This document shows, piece by piece, positions 1 through 8,679 of a DNA stretch of 64,000 nucleotides; positions within the stretch are counted from its first letter, which is position 1; the number at the start of each line of letters is the position of its first letter. Both the position numbers and the translations under genes were made by a program. Source of the stretch: UBA5951 sp009936885 (GTDB lineage: Bacteria; Pseudomonadota; Alphaproteobacteria; Puniceispirillales; Puniceispirillaceae); NCBI GenBank assembly GCA_937996625.1, contig CALKVA010000016.1:1-64000 (forward strand), written 5' to 3'. Under the pieces are notes generated by a model that searched no databases, was not told the DNA's origin, and worked only from the letters and a program-made list of their open reading frames with translations.

Positions 1-1754
1 ATTCGCATCAAATCATCTTCAAGAGATAGAAAAAACTTAGATGATCCTGGATCGCCTTGTCTGCCTGTTCTGCCTCTAAGCTGATTATCAATGCGTCTTG
101 ATTCATGTCGCTCTGTTCCCAGCACAAACAAACCGCCTGCATCTAGTGCCCTTTGCTTTCCCTCTTCTATTTCAGATGCAATCTTTTCTGCTGACTTGGA
201 ATCAAGTGTAATGTCATTTTCTCTCAACTTCATTTCAAAATTACCGCCAAGCTGAATATCTGTTCCACGACCCGCCATATTTGTAGCTATGGTCACAGCG
301 CCTGGAATACCAGCATCCGCAATAATTTTTGCCTCTTCTTGATGAAATCTTGCATTTAGCACATTATGAGGAATTTTTTCGCTTTTAAGTGCTTCTGATA
401 AAGCCTCTGATTTCTCGATGCTGACTGTTCCTACCAAGATAGGTTGACCTTTTTCACGGCATTCCCGAATAAGCTCAATTATAGCCGTATCGCGTTCTCT
501 ACCAGTTCGATAAATAGCATCATCGTCATCTTTTCTCAAAACAGGTTTATTGGTTGGTATAGAAACAACTTCAAGCGCATATATTTCAGAAAATTCGCCT
601 GCTTCTGTTAAGGCTGTTCCTGTCATGCCTGATAATTTATCATATAACCTAAAATAATTTTGATAGGTAACAGAAGCCAGCGTCTGATTTTCAGGCTTAA
701 TAGGGAGTTTTTCCTTTGCCTCAAGCGCTTGATGCAATCCATCTGAAAAGCGCCTTCCTTGCATTGCTCTGCCAGTGAATTCATCGATAATCAAAAGCTC
801 ATCATTTTTAACCATGTAATGCTTGTCTTTTGTAAACATTTTATGAGCTCTTAGAGCCTGCGAGATATGGTGTAATAAATTGACATTCGCTGAATCATAT
901 AAGGTGCCTGATTGCATCAGACCTGCCTGCATCAACAAGGTTTCTGCATGTTCAACGCCGGTTTCTGTCAGCATTGCTGAACGCGCTTTCTCATCACTCT
1001 CATAATCATCTGTCTTAAAGTCCGAAATCAACTCGTTAACCTTTTGATATAGCTCAATGGAGGTTTCTGACGGGCCTGAAATTATGAGCGGTGTTCTAGC
1101 CTCGTCAATCAAAATTGAATCAACTTCATCTACGATAGCAAAATGATGATCACGCTGAACCATTTCTGCCAATGCAAATTTAAGATTATCTCTTAAATAA
1201 TCAAATCCATATTCGTTATTTGTTCCATAGGTAATGTCGCATTGGTAAGCAGCTTTGCGGTCTTCATCACTCATCTGGCTTACGATACATCCAACCGTTA
1301 ACCCAAGATAGGTATAAATCTCTCCCATCCAACGAGAATCCCGAGATGCTAGATAATCATTAACGGTAACGACATGAACCCCTTTTCCAGATAGCGCGTT
1401 CAGATACGCCGCTAATGTGGCAACAAGCGTTTTACCCTCGCCTGTTCTCATCTCGGCGATACGTCCTTGATGCAAGGTAATGCCCCCCATCAACTGAACA
1501 TCAAAATGTCGCTGACCAAGCGTTCTCTTTGCTGCCTCACGCACCAATGCAAATGCTTCAGGCAAAAGCGCCTCTAAATCCTCGCCAGACTTGGCACGTT
1601 CTTGCAATACGTTTGATAATGCGACTATCCCGTCTCTATCAAGCGCTTCTATTTCTGGTTCAAGTGAATTTATCTGTTCAACAAGAGGCTGAAACTTTTT
1701 AATCACTCTCTCGTTTGAATCGCCAAATATGGATTTTACGATTGAAGTAAACAT
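1..1754 (-). CDS. secA: Protein translocase ATPase SecA (N-terminal 584 codons; 3' end outside window)
   Basis: Preprotein translocase motor that pushes unfolded proteins through SecYEG using ATP. Translating leftward from the ATG at 1754 gives a continuous frame to the window edge. It carries the SecA Walker A (MRTGEGKT, near 1430-1455) and the DEVDSILIDEARTPLI segment (about 1085-1140), which includes the Walker B/DEAD-like box and is diagnostic of SecA. About 584 of the usual ~900 residues are present, so the C-terminal scaffold and zinc-binding tail are not visible. The gene is divergent from an exported parvulin across about 300 nt. The secA / parvulin / argJ / mutT order is familiar in Alphaproteobacteria. 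Identity is certain; completeness cannot be judged. Confidence 0.97.
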   Translation of the reverse strand, partial: MFTSIVKSIFGDSNERVIKKFQPLVEQINSLEPEIEALDRDGIVALSNVLQERAKSGEDLEALLPEAFALVREAAKRTLGQRHFDVQLMGGITLHQGRIAEMRTGEGKTLVATLAAYLNALSGKGVHVVTVNDYLASRDSRWMGEIYTYLGLTVGCIVSQMSDEDRKAAYQCDITYGTNNEYGFDYLRDNLKFALAEMVQRDHHFAIVDEVDSILIDEARTPLIISGPSETSIELYQKVNELISDFKTDDYESDEKARSAMLTETGVEHAETLLMQAGLMQSGTLYDSANVNLLHHISQALRAHKMFTKDKHYMVKNDELLIIDEFTGRAMQGRRFSDGLHQALEAKEKLPIKPENQTLASVTYQNYFRLYDKLSGMTGTALTEAGEFSEIYALEVVSIPTNKPVLRKDDDDAIYRTGRERDTAIIELIRECREKGQPILVGTVSIEKSEALSEALKSEKIPHNVLNARFHQEEAKIIADAGIPGAVTIATNMAGRGTDIQLGGNFEMKLRENDITLDSKSAEKIASEIEEGKQRALDAGGLFVLGTERHESRRIDNQLRGRTGRQGDPGSSKFFLSLEDDLMR

Positions 1755-1873
1755 TATTGGATTTTCCGTTCCTACCCTGCGTGATAGCCCATTATTGCTG
1801 GCAGATTATCGTTTTTTGGGATATTAGTATTTGGTCTTAATTAACCAGAAATGGGGGTGCAGGCAAGGAATTT

Positions 1874-2022
1874 CAAGATTTATCAAAATCTTGTTCAACC
1901 AATATAATGGCCGATTTGTGGGCGATGTGTTTCAGCTATATGCTGATAGCATATTTTATAGAAATTTCTTGCTGGTAAGATGTTTATTATGCTAGCGATT
2001 TGTTACTTCTTAAGCATCTTAC
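1874..2022. repeat. Three inverted repeats in the secA / parvulin divergent region
   Basis: The 296-nt divergent spacer holds three perfect inverted repeats. The first is an 8-bp stem at 1874-1893 (CAAGATTT, loop ATCA). The second is a 7-bp stem at 1938-1954 (ATATGCT, loop GAT). The third is an 8-bp pair, GTAAGATG at 1975-1982 and CATCTTAC at 2015-2022, ending 28 nt before the parvulin ATG. None is followed by a long T-run in either direction, so they are more likely leader structures or operators than terminators. Function is unknown. Confidence 0.5.
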
Positions 2023-2050
2023 ATTAACGCACCAATAGCGAGGTATCACT

Positions 2051-2953
2051 ATGGCACAAATGCAAATCAATCTGAATCACAGGTCTATCTTTATGATTGT
2101 ATCACTGCTTTTCATAGGGGTATATGGCGTGAATTTAACAAAACCCGCTTTGGCACAAAAATATCAGCAAATTGTTGTTGCAACGGTAGATGGCGCTGAA
2201 ATTCAGCTAGATGAAATTTTGGATCTTATCGAACAGCTTCCACCAGAATATCAAAATGAACCATTAACAAATTATTATGATCAAATGGTAGACAGAGTTA
2301 TCAATGGAAGATTAGCAGCAAAGGCAGCTGAAAAAAGTGCGTTATCTGATGATCCTGAGGTAATAGAGGATATGCGAGTGGCGGCTCAAAAAGTGCTTGC
2401 TGACTATTGGCTTCGTGCTGAAATTGCAAAGTCTCTTACCAAAGAAGCCATCGACAAAGCGTATGATGCATATGTTTCAGATACTGCATCACGAAAAGAG
2501 GTAAAAGCATCTCATATCCTAGTAGCAGATGAGCAAACAGCCGTTAGCGCAATTCAGAAACTAGAAGAGGGTGCTGATTTTGCTGAGCTTGCTCGTGAAA
2601 TCTCAACAGGTCCTTCTGGTCCAAATGGGGGAGATCTTGGGTATTTTGGACGCGGAGCAATGGTGCCTGTGTTCGAGCAGGCAGCTTTTGCGCTTGATGT
2701 TGGCTCCTTTACTTCTGCTCCTGTTCAATCACAATTTGGCTGGCATGTCATAAAACTGCTCGACAAACGTATTGCTGAGGCTCCATCAATAGAGGAGATG
2801 TCACCGCAGTTAGAGCAAAATATTACCAACCTTTCTTTCGCCAGATTAGTTGAGACGTTGCGTGCTGATGCAAAAATACAAAAAAAGTCACTTTCTGATA
2901 TTGAGGAAGAATGGAAGGAAAGTCAGGAGAGCATGGAGAGTTCAACACAATAG
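2051..2953 (+). CDS. Exported parvulin-type peptidyl-prolyl cis-trans isomerase (SurA/PrsA-like)
   Basis: Predicted periplasmic foldase that isomerises Xaa-Pro bonds in newly exported proteins. A hydrophobic signal segment lies at about residues 11-35. A helical chaperone-like region follows (about 45-145), then one parvulin domain at about 151-240, starting KASHILV and ending FGWHVIKLLDKR with the GGDLGYFGRGAMVP core. The last ~55 residues are charged and helical. The 300-residue length and single parvulin domain resemble PrsA/SurA-like proteins of Alphaproteobacteria rather than two-domain SurA. It is divergent from secA and 46 nt upstream of argJ, so it may be co-transcribed with argJ and mutT. 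Whether the protein stays anchored by its N-terminal segment is unclear. Confidence 0.9.
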   Translation: MAQMQINLNHRSIFMIVSLLFIGVYGVNLTKPALAQKYQQIVVATVDGAEIQLDEILDLIEQLPPEYQNEPLTNYYDQMVDRVINGRLAAKAAEKSALSDDPEVIEDMRVAAQKVLADYWLRAEIAKSLTKEAIDKAYDAYVSDTASRKEVKASHILVADEQTAVSAIQKLEEGADFAELAREISTGPSGPNGGDLGYFGRGAMVPVFEQAAFALDVGSFTSAPVQSQFGWHVIKLLDKRIAEAPSIEEMSPQLEQNITNLSFARLVETLRADAKIQKKSLSDIEEEWKESQESMESSTQ

Positions 2954-2999
2954 ATTACCTCTATAAAAACGAATACCGTCGACTTGAAAAAAGACTAAC

Positions 3000-4229
3000 A
3001 TGACACCTCCAAAAATATCCCCTTTAGCACCAGATACGTTCCCAGAAATACCTCCTATTTCTGGAGTGTGGATGGCAACATCTGCAACTGGCATGAAATA
3101 TAAAGACAGGGATGATTTGCTCTTAATGGTATTTAGCCCTGAGACAAATATTGCAGGGCTATTCACCAAATCAGCGACAGCTGCGGTAAGCATACTTCTC
3201 ACCAAAAAAGTGATTGAGAATAATCAAGGCAGATGCCTATTGGTAAATGCTGGAAACGCAAATGCGTTTACTGGTGCAAAGGGCAATGCATCTGCTCAGT
3301 CAGCACTCTCGGCGCTTTCCACAATATCTGGCCTGCCTCTAAATACGATGATGATGGCATCCACTGGCGTGATTGGCGAGCCTCTTAATGCTGACCTTAT
3401 CTGTGCTCATCTTGAAACTCTGTGGAACTCAAAAGGTACTGCAAATTGGCACCAAGCAGCATCCGCTATAAAAACCACTGATACCTTTGCAAAAGCAAGT
3501 AGCCAGACGATTAAATATGGCGATAAGACGGTGCATATTGGCGCCATTGCAAAGGGCTCTGGAATGATAGCACCAGACATGGCAACCATGCTTGGCTTTA
3601 TTGTAACAGACGCAAAAATCGAAAAGGCACTACTTCAAGAAATGCTGTTTGAGACAAACAATAATAGTTTTAACGCCATTACGGTTGATAGTGATACATC
3701 GACCAGTGATATGGTTCTTCTTGCAGCAACTGGTGCTAGCAAAGTTACAATTCAACCAGATAGTGAAAACGCACATAAATTCAAATCTGCATTACAACAG
3801 GTTATGACGGATTTAGCGCATCAGATAGTCAAAGACGGCGAAGGCGCGTCAAAATTTATTACGGTGAATGTTTCAGGAGCGATTAGCGACGCATCTGCTC
3901 ATATAATCGCCAAATCAATTGCAAACTCCCCTTTAGTCAAAACCGCGATAGCAGGGGAAGACGCAAATTGGGGCCGCATCGTAATGGCAGTTGGAAAGGC
4001 AGGGCAGCCCGCTTTAAGAGATAAATTGACTATTCGGATTGGTGGTGTATTAGTTGCCGAAAATGGCCAAAAGGCTGATAGCTATACAGAATCTTTGATT
4101 GATAATCATATGAAATCCGAAGATATTCTAATCGAGGTTGATTTACAGATACAGGATGGGGTTGCGACAGTTTGGACATGCGATCTAACCCATGACTATA
4201 TAACGATTAATGCCGATTACCGAAGCTGA
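3000..4229 (+). CDS. argJ: Bifunctional glutamate N-acetyltransferase / ornithine acetyltransferase ArgJ
   Basis: Transfers acetyl from N-acetylornithine to glutamate, closing the acetyl cycle of arginine synthesis. Many ArgJ enzymes also make N-acetylglutamate from acetyl-CoA. The 409-residue length is normal. Visible motifs are NAGNANAFTG (about 83-92) and KGSGMIAPDMATMLGF (185-200), where Thr196 is the expected self-cleavage site and nucleophile of this Ntn-fold family. GEDANWGR follows later. It works with argD, argF and argH elsewhere in this window, so the recycling form of the pathway is likely used. The gene sits between the parvulin and mutT, all rightward. Confidence 0.96.
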   Translation: MTPPKISPLAPDTFPEIPPISGVWMATSATGMKYKDRDDLLLMVFSPETNIAGLFTKSATAAVSILLTKKVIENNQGRCLLVNAGNANAFTGAKGNASAQSALSALSTISGLPLNTMMMASTGVIGEPLNADLICAHLETLWNSKGTANWHQAASAIKTTDTFAKASSQTIKYGDKTVHIGAIAKGSGMIAPDMATMLGFIVTDAKIEKALLQEMLFETNNNSFNAITVDSDTSTSDMVLLAATGASKVTIQPDSENAHKFKSALQQVMTDLAHQIVKDGEGASKFITVNVSGAISDASAHIIAKSIANSPLVKTAIAGEDANWGRIVMAVGKAGQPALRDKLTIRIGGVLVAENGQKADSYTESLIDNHMKSEDILIEVDLQIQDGVATVWTCDLTHDYITINADYRS

Positions 4230-4277
4230 ATATACCGCCCCAAATCATGCCCAAATAAAGATAGATTTTTTAAATAA

Positions 4278-4670
4278 ATGAAACTCGTAGTTGCTTGTTC
4301 CTTAATAGATATTGATGGCCGGATTTTACTTGCAAAACGGCCTGATAATGCACAAATGGGCGGATTGTGGGAGTTTCCAGGAGGCAAGATTGAACCAGAT
4401 GAAACGCCTGAAACAGCGCTTGTGCGTGAACTTAATGAAGAGCTGGGCATTGATACCCATGAAAGCTGTCTTGCCCCCCTAAGTTTCAGCTCTTATCAAT
4501 ATCCCGAGTTTCAAATTTTGCTATTGCTTTATATATGCAGAAAATGGAAAGGAAGCCCACGCTCTTTATCAGCGTCTGAGCTTAAATGGGTATTTGCAAA
4601 TGACTTAAGAAGATATGAAATGCCTGGGGCAAACTTAGAATTCATAAGTCACCTTCAAGATTTACTTTAG
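4278..4670 (+). CDS. mutT: Nudix hydrolase MutT (8-oxo-dGTP diphosphatase type)
   Basis: Likely cleanses 8-oxo-dGTP from the nucleotide pool. The protein is 130 residues, the normal MutT size. The complete Nudix box spans about residues 36-58, starting GKIEPDETPE and ending RELNEELGI, with the RExxEE metal-binding glutamates intact. The N-terminus (VVACSLIDIDGRILLAKRP) and the GLWEFPGGK approach match MutT rather than other Nudix subfamilies. It lies 48 nt after argJ, and its stop is 23 nt from the stop of the convergent methyltransferase. Exact substrate is inferred from the family. Confidence 0.9.
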   Translation: MKLVVACSLIDIDGRILLAKRPDNAQMGGLWEFPGGKIEPDETPETALVRELNEELGIDTHESCLAPLSFSSYQYPEFQILLLLYICRKWKGSPRSLSASELKWVFANDLRRYEMPGANLEFISHLQDLL

Positions 4671-4693
4671 TTCTGCTCTTGATGATTGGCGCT

Positions 4694-5605
4694 TTAGCTT
4701 TTGTTTTTCGGATCTGATGCTACATAATCTGCAAGTGCATTTTGTGCGCTTCCCGGGCGCAATGGTTTTTGCTGGCTCTCATCAGGCACCCAACCCGTAA
4801 GCGTAACAAGCTCAAACGTTGCTGTTATTCTGCCATCTTCTGCCGCAAATTCTTGCTCATATATTTCCCCAGCCCTTTGAAATAACTTAGCAGAGGTAAA
4901 TTGCCGGCTACGTGAATTAAGGGCATTTGCCTCCCCCATTTGTTTTAAATCTGACATCAACTCATAAATTGAGGAATATGTAACTTCAATTAAGTCAGAA
5001 TCGCAAACAGAAAGGGCAAAACCGGCTCGTTGCAGTAATCCGCCTGCTGCCTTTACATCCACCATCGGGATGCAACGTGGGTAGGCGCCATTGCTTAATT
5101 CTGTCTCTGCATGCGTTAGGCAGGCACGCAGCTCTTGAAGAGTTCTGCCTCCAAAAAAATTAGCCAATAACAGCCCATCGGGTTTTAAAGAATTACGACA
5201 CTGAATCAACATTCCTGGAAGGTCATTTACCCACTGAAAAAACTGAGAGGATAAGATTAAATCACAGGTTTTGATTTGTTTAAGAAAGTGCATATCAGGG
5301 CTATGAATATAGGTTGCAGACGGATGCGCGAACGCACGCATTTTTTCTGAAATATCCATCTGAAAAAGAGTGTAATTATCTTCATGTTTAGCAGGTGACA
5401 TAGCCAGAAATTGAGTTGCAACTTGCCCGTTAAAACTACCTATATCCAAAATAGAGGAAAAATCCCGCTTTACGTCATATAACCTATCAAGCAATCGGGT
5501 AATAGAGGCTTGACGCAAGAACATTACATCTTCTGCATCTTTTGGCTGGGTGAGGGCGCGATCGCGAACTTGGTTCAGCATTTTATAGTCAAATGGATCG
5601 GTCAT
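4694..5605 (-). CDS. NDUFAF5-like SAM-dependent methyltransferase-fold protein
   Basis: Class I SAM-binding fold. Motif I is DIGSFNGQ at about residues 54-61, and the acidic post-I strand is FQMDISEKM at 81-89. The stretches QFFQWVNDLPG, LKPDGLLLANFFGG with TLQELR, and YELMSDLKQMGEANAL match the mitochondrial complex I assembly factor NDUFAF5, which hydroxylates an arginine of the NDUFS7 subunit, and its alphaproteobacterial relatives. BioC is the nearest alternative, but the QxxWxND and MGE signatures favour NDUFAF5. The role inferred here is complex I (Nuo) assembly in the cytoplasm. It is convergent with mutT and divergent from the broken comF. Confidence 0.82.
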   Translation of the reverse strand: MTDPFDYKMLNQVRDRALTQPKDAEDVMFLRQASITRLLDRLYDVKRDFSSILDIGSFNGQVATQFLAMSPAKHEDNYTLFQMDISEKMRAFAHPSATYIHSPDMHFLKQIKTCDLILSSQFFQWVNDLPGMLIQCRNSLKPDGLLLANFFGGRTLQELRACLTHAETELSNGAYPRCIPMVDVKAAGGLLQRAGFALSVCDSDLIEVTYSSIYELMSDLKQMGEANALNSRSRQFTSAKLFQRAGEIYEQEFAAEDGRITATFELVTLTGWVPDESQQKPLRPGSAQNALADYVASDPKNKS

Positions 5606-5671
5606 TCAAATTTCTGCTTAATCGGTAATAAATTTAATTATTTATTCATCTTTTTTAGCTCAAATAGAATT

Positions 5672-6400
5672 ATGAAAAAAGGTGTAACCAAACTTGCTGA
5701 TAAAAGCAGTAAAAATAATTCCATATCAGCTGGATTTATTTTCAACAAGCTAAAGAAGTTGCCAGCACTTAATATCAGCAGACTGGTAAGAATGGCTTTT
5801 CCTGCTTTGTGTGCTGTGTGTGATACTCATATTTATAATAACGGAATATGCCCCAATTGGCGCCCAAAACTGGAGCCTATGCCAGAACCTGCATGCCGTA
5901 AATGTGCGCGTATATTACATCACCAAACCATCACTGGCCGTTGCGAGGCGTGCTTGTTAAATCCTCCAATAATTACTCAAATCATTGTAGCTTATCGTTA
6001 TAATGTTGTATCGAAGTCGCTTATTTTAAAATTTAAATATGCTGCCCGGCTTGAGTTAACCACAATCTTCTCAACTCTTTTATCACCTGCGTTTAATCAA
6101 CATTGCAAACCTGATACATTAGTAATTCCTATTCCGTTACATCCTGCTCGTTATCGCAAACGCATGTTTAATTAATCTTCTGAAATTGCACGCAGTTTAT
6201 TTAGAACAAATGAATGCACCCCTCTTTACCAACCCTCTTTGCTAGAGCGTGTTATAAACACAGAACTGCTGGGGCGAATGCGTCACTCGCAGCGCGCAAA
6301 AACATTAAAAGGCGCCTTTACAATCAACCCTCAAAAGCAAAAACTTTTGAGTGCAGGTGCCTTACAGGTAAATACACTTTCTTTTGTAAGCGCTTGCTAA
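5672..6400 (+). pseudogene. comF: Decayed comF-family phosphoribosyltransferase gene
   Basis: The frame opening at the ATG at 5672 reads as a ComF/GntX protein: zinc-finger cysteines (CAVC, RKCARIL, RCEACL), a Y/K-rich middle and the IPIPLHPARYRKR strand. It then meets TAA at 6173-6175, exactly where the family has Gln in the GFNQ motif. The same frame continues to 6400 with recognisable ComF sequence (GRMRHSQ, TLKGAF, AGALQVNTLSF). Three further lesions are visible: the Cys expected in the CPNCW position is missing (CPNW), about 8 residues are missing between RHSQ and the KGAF strand, and the LVDDVxTTG PRPP-binding loop is absent. Four independent defects argue for decay rather than a sequencing error. 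The start could be further upstream, overlapping the divergent methyltransferase. Confidence 0.85.
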
Positions 6401-6528
6401 TGGATAATTTACAGCTTACCTCCCGTTTAATTTAATTATTTGAAGGCTCAATCCAATAACCCCCTATTGGCATTTCCCCATGGCCCAATTATATGATAGT
6501 AAAAATGAGAATGGGTGTAAAAAAGAAG

Positions 6529-6795
6529 ATGAGTATGCATAATTTAGTAGAAATTTATACAGCAGATTTTTGTGGCTACTGCCATCGTGCGATACAATTG
6601 CTAAAGAGTCGTGATATAAAATATAAACAATATGATGTAACCCTCGATAGGGCTGGCAGGCAAGCCATGACAAAGCGAGCCTCTGGGAAGACTTCTGTTC
6701 CGCAAATTTTTATAAACGACACCCATATTGGGGGTTCCGATGAATTGGTCGAGATAGCGTTAAATGGCAGGCTGGATGAGCTGCTTGCTAGCTAG
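6529..6795 (+). CDS. grxC: Glutaredoxin 3 family protein (CGYC active site)
   Basis: Small dithiol glutaredoxin that uses glutathione to reduce protein disulfides. From the ATG at 6529 it has 88 residues, the usual GrxC size. The active site is FCGYC (Cys15 and Cys18), with Gly in place of the more common Pro of CPYC. TSVPQIFIN with the cis-Pro and HIGGSDEL for glutathione binding are both present. An ATG at 6493 adds 12 poorly conserved residues (MIVKMRMGVKKK). An AAGAAG just ahead suits 6529 or 6535. The amidase gene follows after 10 nt, so the two are probably co-transcribed. Confidence 0.9.
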   Translation: MSMHNLVEIYTADFCGYCHRAIQLLKSRDIKYKQYDVTLDRAGRQAMTKRASGKTSVPQIFINDTHIGGSDELVEIALNGRLDELLAS

Positions 6796-6805
6796 GATAT
6801 AAATA

Positions 6806-7606
6806 ATGCGTGTTGCAGCAGCACAATATTGTGCATCCAACGATATTCTACAAAACCAAGATACCATCGTCAGGCTTATATCACAGGCAAGTTCTCAAAG
6901 CGTATCTCTAATATGTTTTCCAGAATGCGCAAATCTAATAGCCAAAAACAAAAAAGAGCTGCAAGAGAAGGCTGAACCAGCAGATAATTCAGATACACTT
7001 AAAAGAATAAAAACGCTTGCCCAAAAATATAAAATTATAATATCGCTCGGATCGCTATTATTGCGACAATCAGATTCCAAAAAAATCTTAAATCGTAGTT
7101 TTTTGGTGGATATTAATGGCGAATGCATTGCCACCTATGATAAAATCCACATGTTTGATGCGAATGTCGGAGATGGAAAGATTTATCGGGAATCTGAAGA
7201 TTTTCAGGCAGGAGAAAAAATTATAACCCAAAAATCATCGATAGCTCATATTGGCTTGTCGATATGCTATGATGTAAGATTTCCTCAAATGTATCGAAAA
7301 ATGGCACAAGCAGGGGCTGAAATTATCTTAATACCAGCTGCCTTTACAGCAAAAACAGGCAAAGCGCACTGGCACGTATTACAACGTGCAAGAGCAATTG
7401 AAACAGGTAGTTTTATAATTGCTGCGGCTCAGTCAGGAACCCACGCTGATAGACGTCAAACCTATGGTCACGCCCTAATTGTCAATCCGTGGGGAGAGAT
7501 TATTGCAGAAGCGCCAACCCCCGAATCTGAGTTAGTGCTAGCAGATATAGACTTAAACGAAGTGGGTATAGCGCGAAACGCTATTGGCGCATGGAAATCT
7601 GAATAG
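6806..7606 (+). CDS. Carbon-nitrogen hydrolase, Nit1-type (deaminated glutathione amidase-like)
   Basis: Nitrilase-superfamily amidase. The catalytic triad can be placed: Glu40 (CFPE), Lys113 (TYDKIHM) and Cys154 (LSICYDVRFP). The segments FDANVGDGKIYRES, HWHVLQRARAIET and NPWGEIIAEA match the Nit1/YbeM branch, whose known role is hydrolysing deaminated glutathione formed by transaminase error. Its position directly behind a glutaredoxin is consistent with glutathione metabolism, but that link is inference. The 266-residue length is normal. It is convergent with xerD, with stops 35 nt apart. Confidence 0.87.
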   Translation: MRVAAAQYCASNDILQNQDTIVRLISQASSQSVSLICFPECANLIAKNKKELQEKAEPADNSDTLKRIKTLAQKYKIIISLGSLLLRQSDSKKILNRSFLVDINGECIATYDKIHMFDANVGDGKIYRESEDFQAGEKIITQKSSIAHIGLSICYDVRFPQMYRKMAQAGAEIILIPAAFTAKTGKAHWHVLQRARAIETGSFIIAAAQSGTHADRRQTYGHALIVNPWGEIIAEAPTPESELVLADIDLNEVGIARNAIGAWKSE

Positions 7607-7640
7607 CCCGCTTTTTTCTGGCACCTATTTATCGGTAATA

Positions 7641-8567
7641 TCAATTACTACTATTTGTCTTTTTTGCAAGAGGATGGTTTGTTGTAACCAAACCGCGCAG
7701 ACGTTCAGGGCGTGTTTTGGTATAGATTTGTGTCGTTGAAATATCAGCATGTCCTAACATCATCTGCAAACTTCGTAAATCGGCACCACGATTTAGCATG
7801 TGCGTAGCAAATGAGTGGCGAAGTTTATGAGGACTAACGCGTGCGGTATCAATTTGGGCGCTCGTTGCAAGCTTCTTTAATAGGGTAGAGAATTTCTGGC
7901 GGGTTATCGCTGGCTCATCTGGCATGGCTATTAGCTGCTCATGATGCGTATCAGGTCCAGCGGCGTCTCTTTTTTCCAACCAGATTTGAGTTTTAGAGAT
8001 AGCAATATCGGTAAGAGGCACCATTCGCTCTCGCCCGCCTTTTCCACGCACAATTATCAGGTTTCTGCCAGATATAATGTCCCCTCTTCGCAGGAGCAGC
8101 AATTCAGAAATGCGCAAACCAGCACCATACAGAATTTCCATCCCTGCTGACATGCGCAGATTATCTGGTTCCGGGAGCTTTTTTGTTGCATCCAGAAGCG
8201 CATTTACTTCCAGCTCAGACAGGCTTGCTGGAATAGGTTGAGGAAGCTTTGGATTATCAAGCCAAATAGTGGGATTATCTTGCCTATATCCGTCAGATAC
8301 CAGCCATTTCATCATATGTCTTAGGGCACTAATTCTTCTGGCAACTGTTCTTGGCGCTTGTCCTTGACTCTGCCAGATAGATAAGCAGGAAAGCAATTCA
8401 CGCTCATTTGCAACAGATAAATTAGTTTCAAATGTGGTTTGAATATGGGTATCTGCCAGTATCAAGTCACTTTCATAGGCTGATACTGTATTCTGGGATG
8501 CGCCAGTTTCGGCTGCCAAACTCTGCAAGAACAAACTAATTTTTGCATCTCTTTTATTTTCGGACAT
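7641..8567 (-). CDS. xerD: Site-specific tyrosine recombinase XerD/XerC
   Basis: Recombinase that resolves chromosome dimers at dif. The start chosen is the ATG at 8567, with GAGG upstream at good spacing, giving 308 residues (XerC/D are ~300). An in-frame ATG at 8645 adds 26 residues of unlikely composition. An N-terminal SAM-like core-binding domain (about 10-95) precedes the catalytic domain. All six catalytic residues are present: Arg152 (GAGLRISELL), Lys176 (GKGGRER), His257 and Arg260 (HKLRH), His283 (LGHADI) and Tyr292 (TTQIYT). Location near aroK/aroB is typical of alphaproteobacterial xerD, but XerC cannot be excluded. Confidence 0.9.
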   Translation of the reverse strand: MSENKRDAKISLFLQSLAAETGASQNTVSAYESDLILADTHIQTTFETNLSVANERELLSCLSIWQSQGQAPRTVARRISALRHMMKWLVSDGYRQDNPTIWLDNPKLPQPIPASLSELEVNALLDATKKLPEPDNLRMSAGMEILYGAGLRISELLLLRRGDIISGRNLIIVRGKGGRERMVPLTDIAISKTQIWLEKRDAAGPDTHHEQLIAMPDEPAITRQKFSTLLKKLATSAQIDTARVSPHKLRHSFATHMLNRGADLRSLQMMLGHADISTTQIYTKTRPERLRGLVTTNHPLAKKTNSSN

Positions 8568-8679
8568 CCTATTATCCTCGCAAAAAAAGCACCCTGTTTG
8601 ATATGAATTTTTTAGCAATGCTTTGGGTTTTTTTAAAAAGCACACCCAAAGATATCTGACAGATACGTTTTGCTAAAAA

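Noticed and set aside
6214..6435. A separate 73-codon ORF downstream of the comF stop.
   Set aside because: It is out of frame with the recognisable ComF continuation, which accounts for the same bases.
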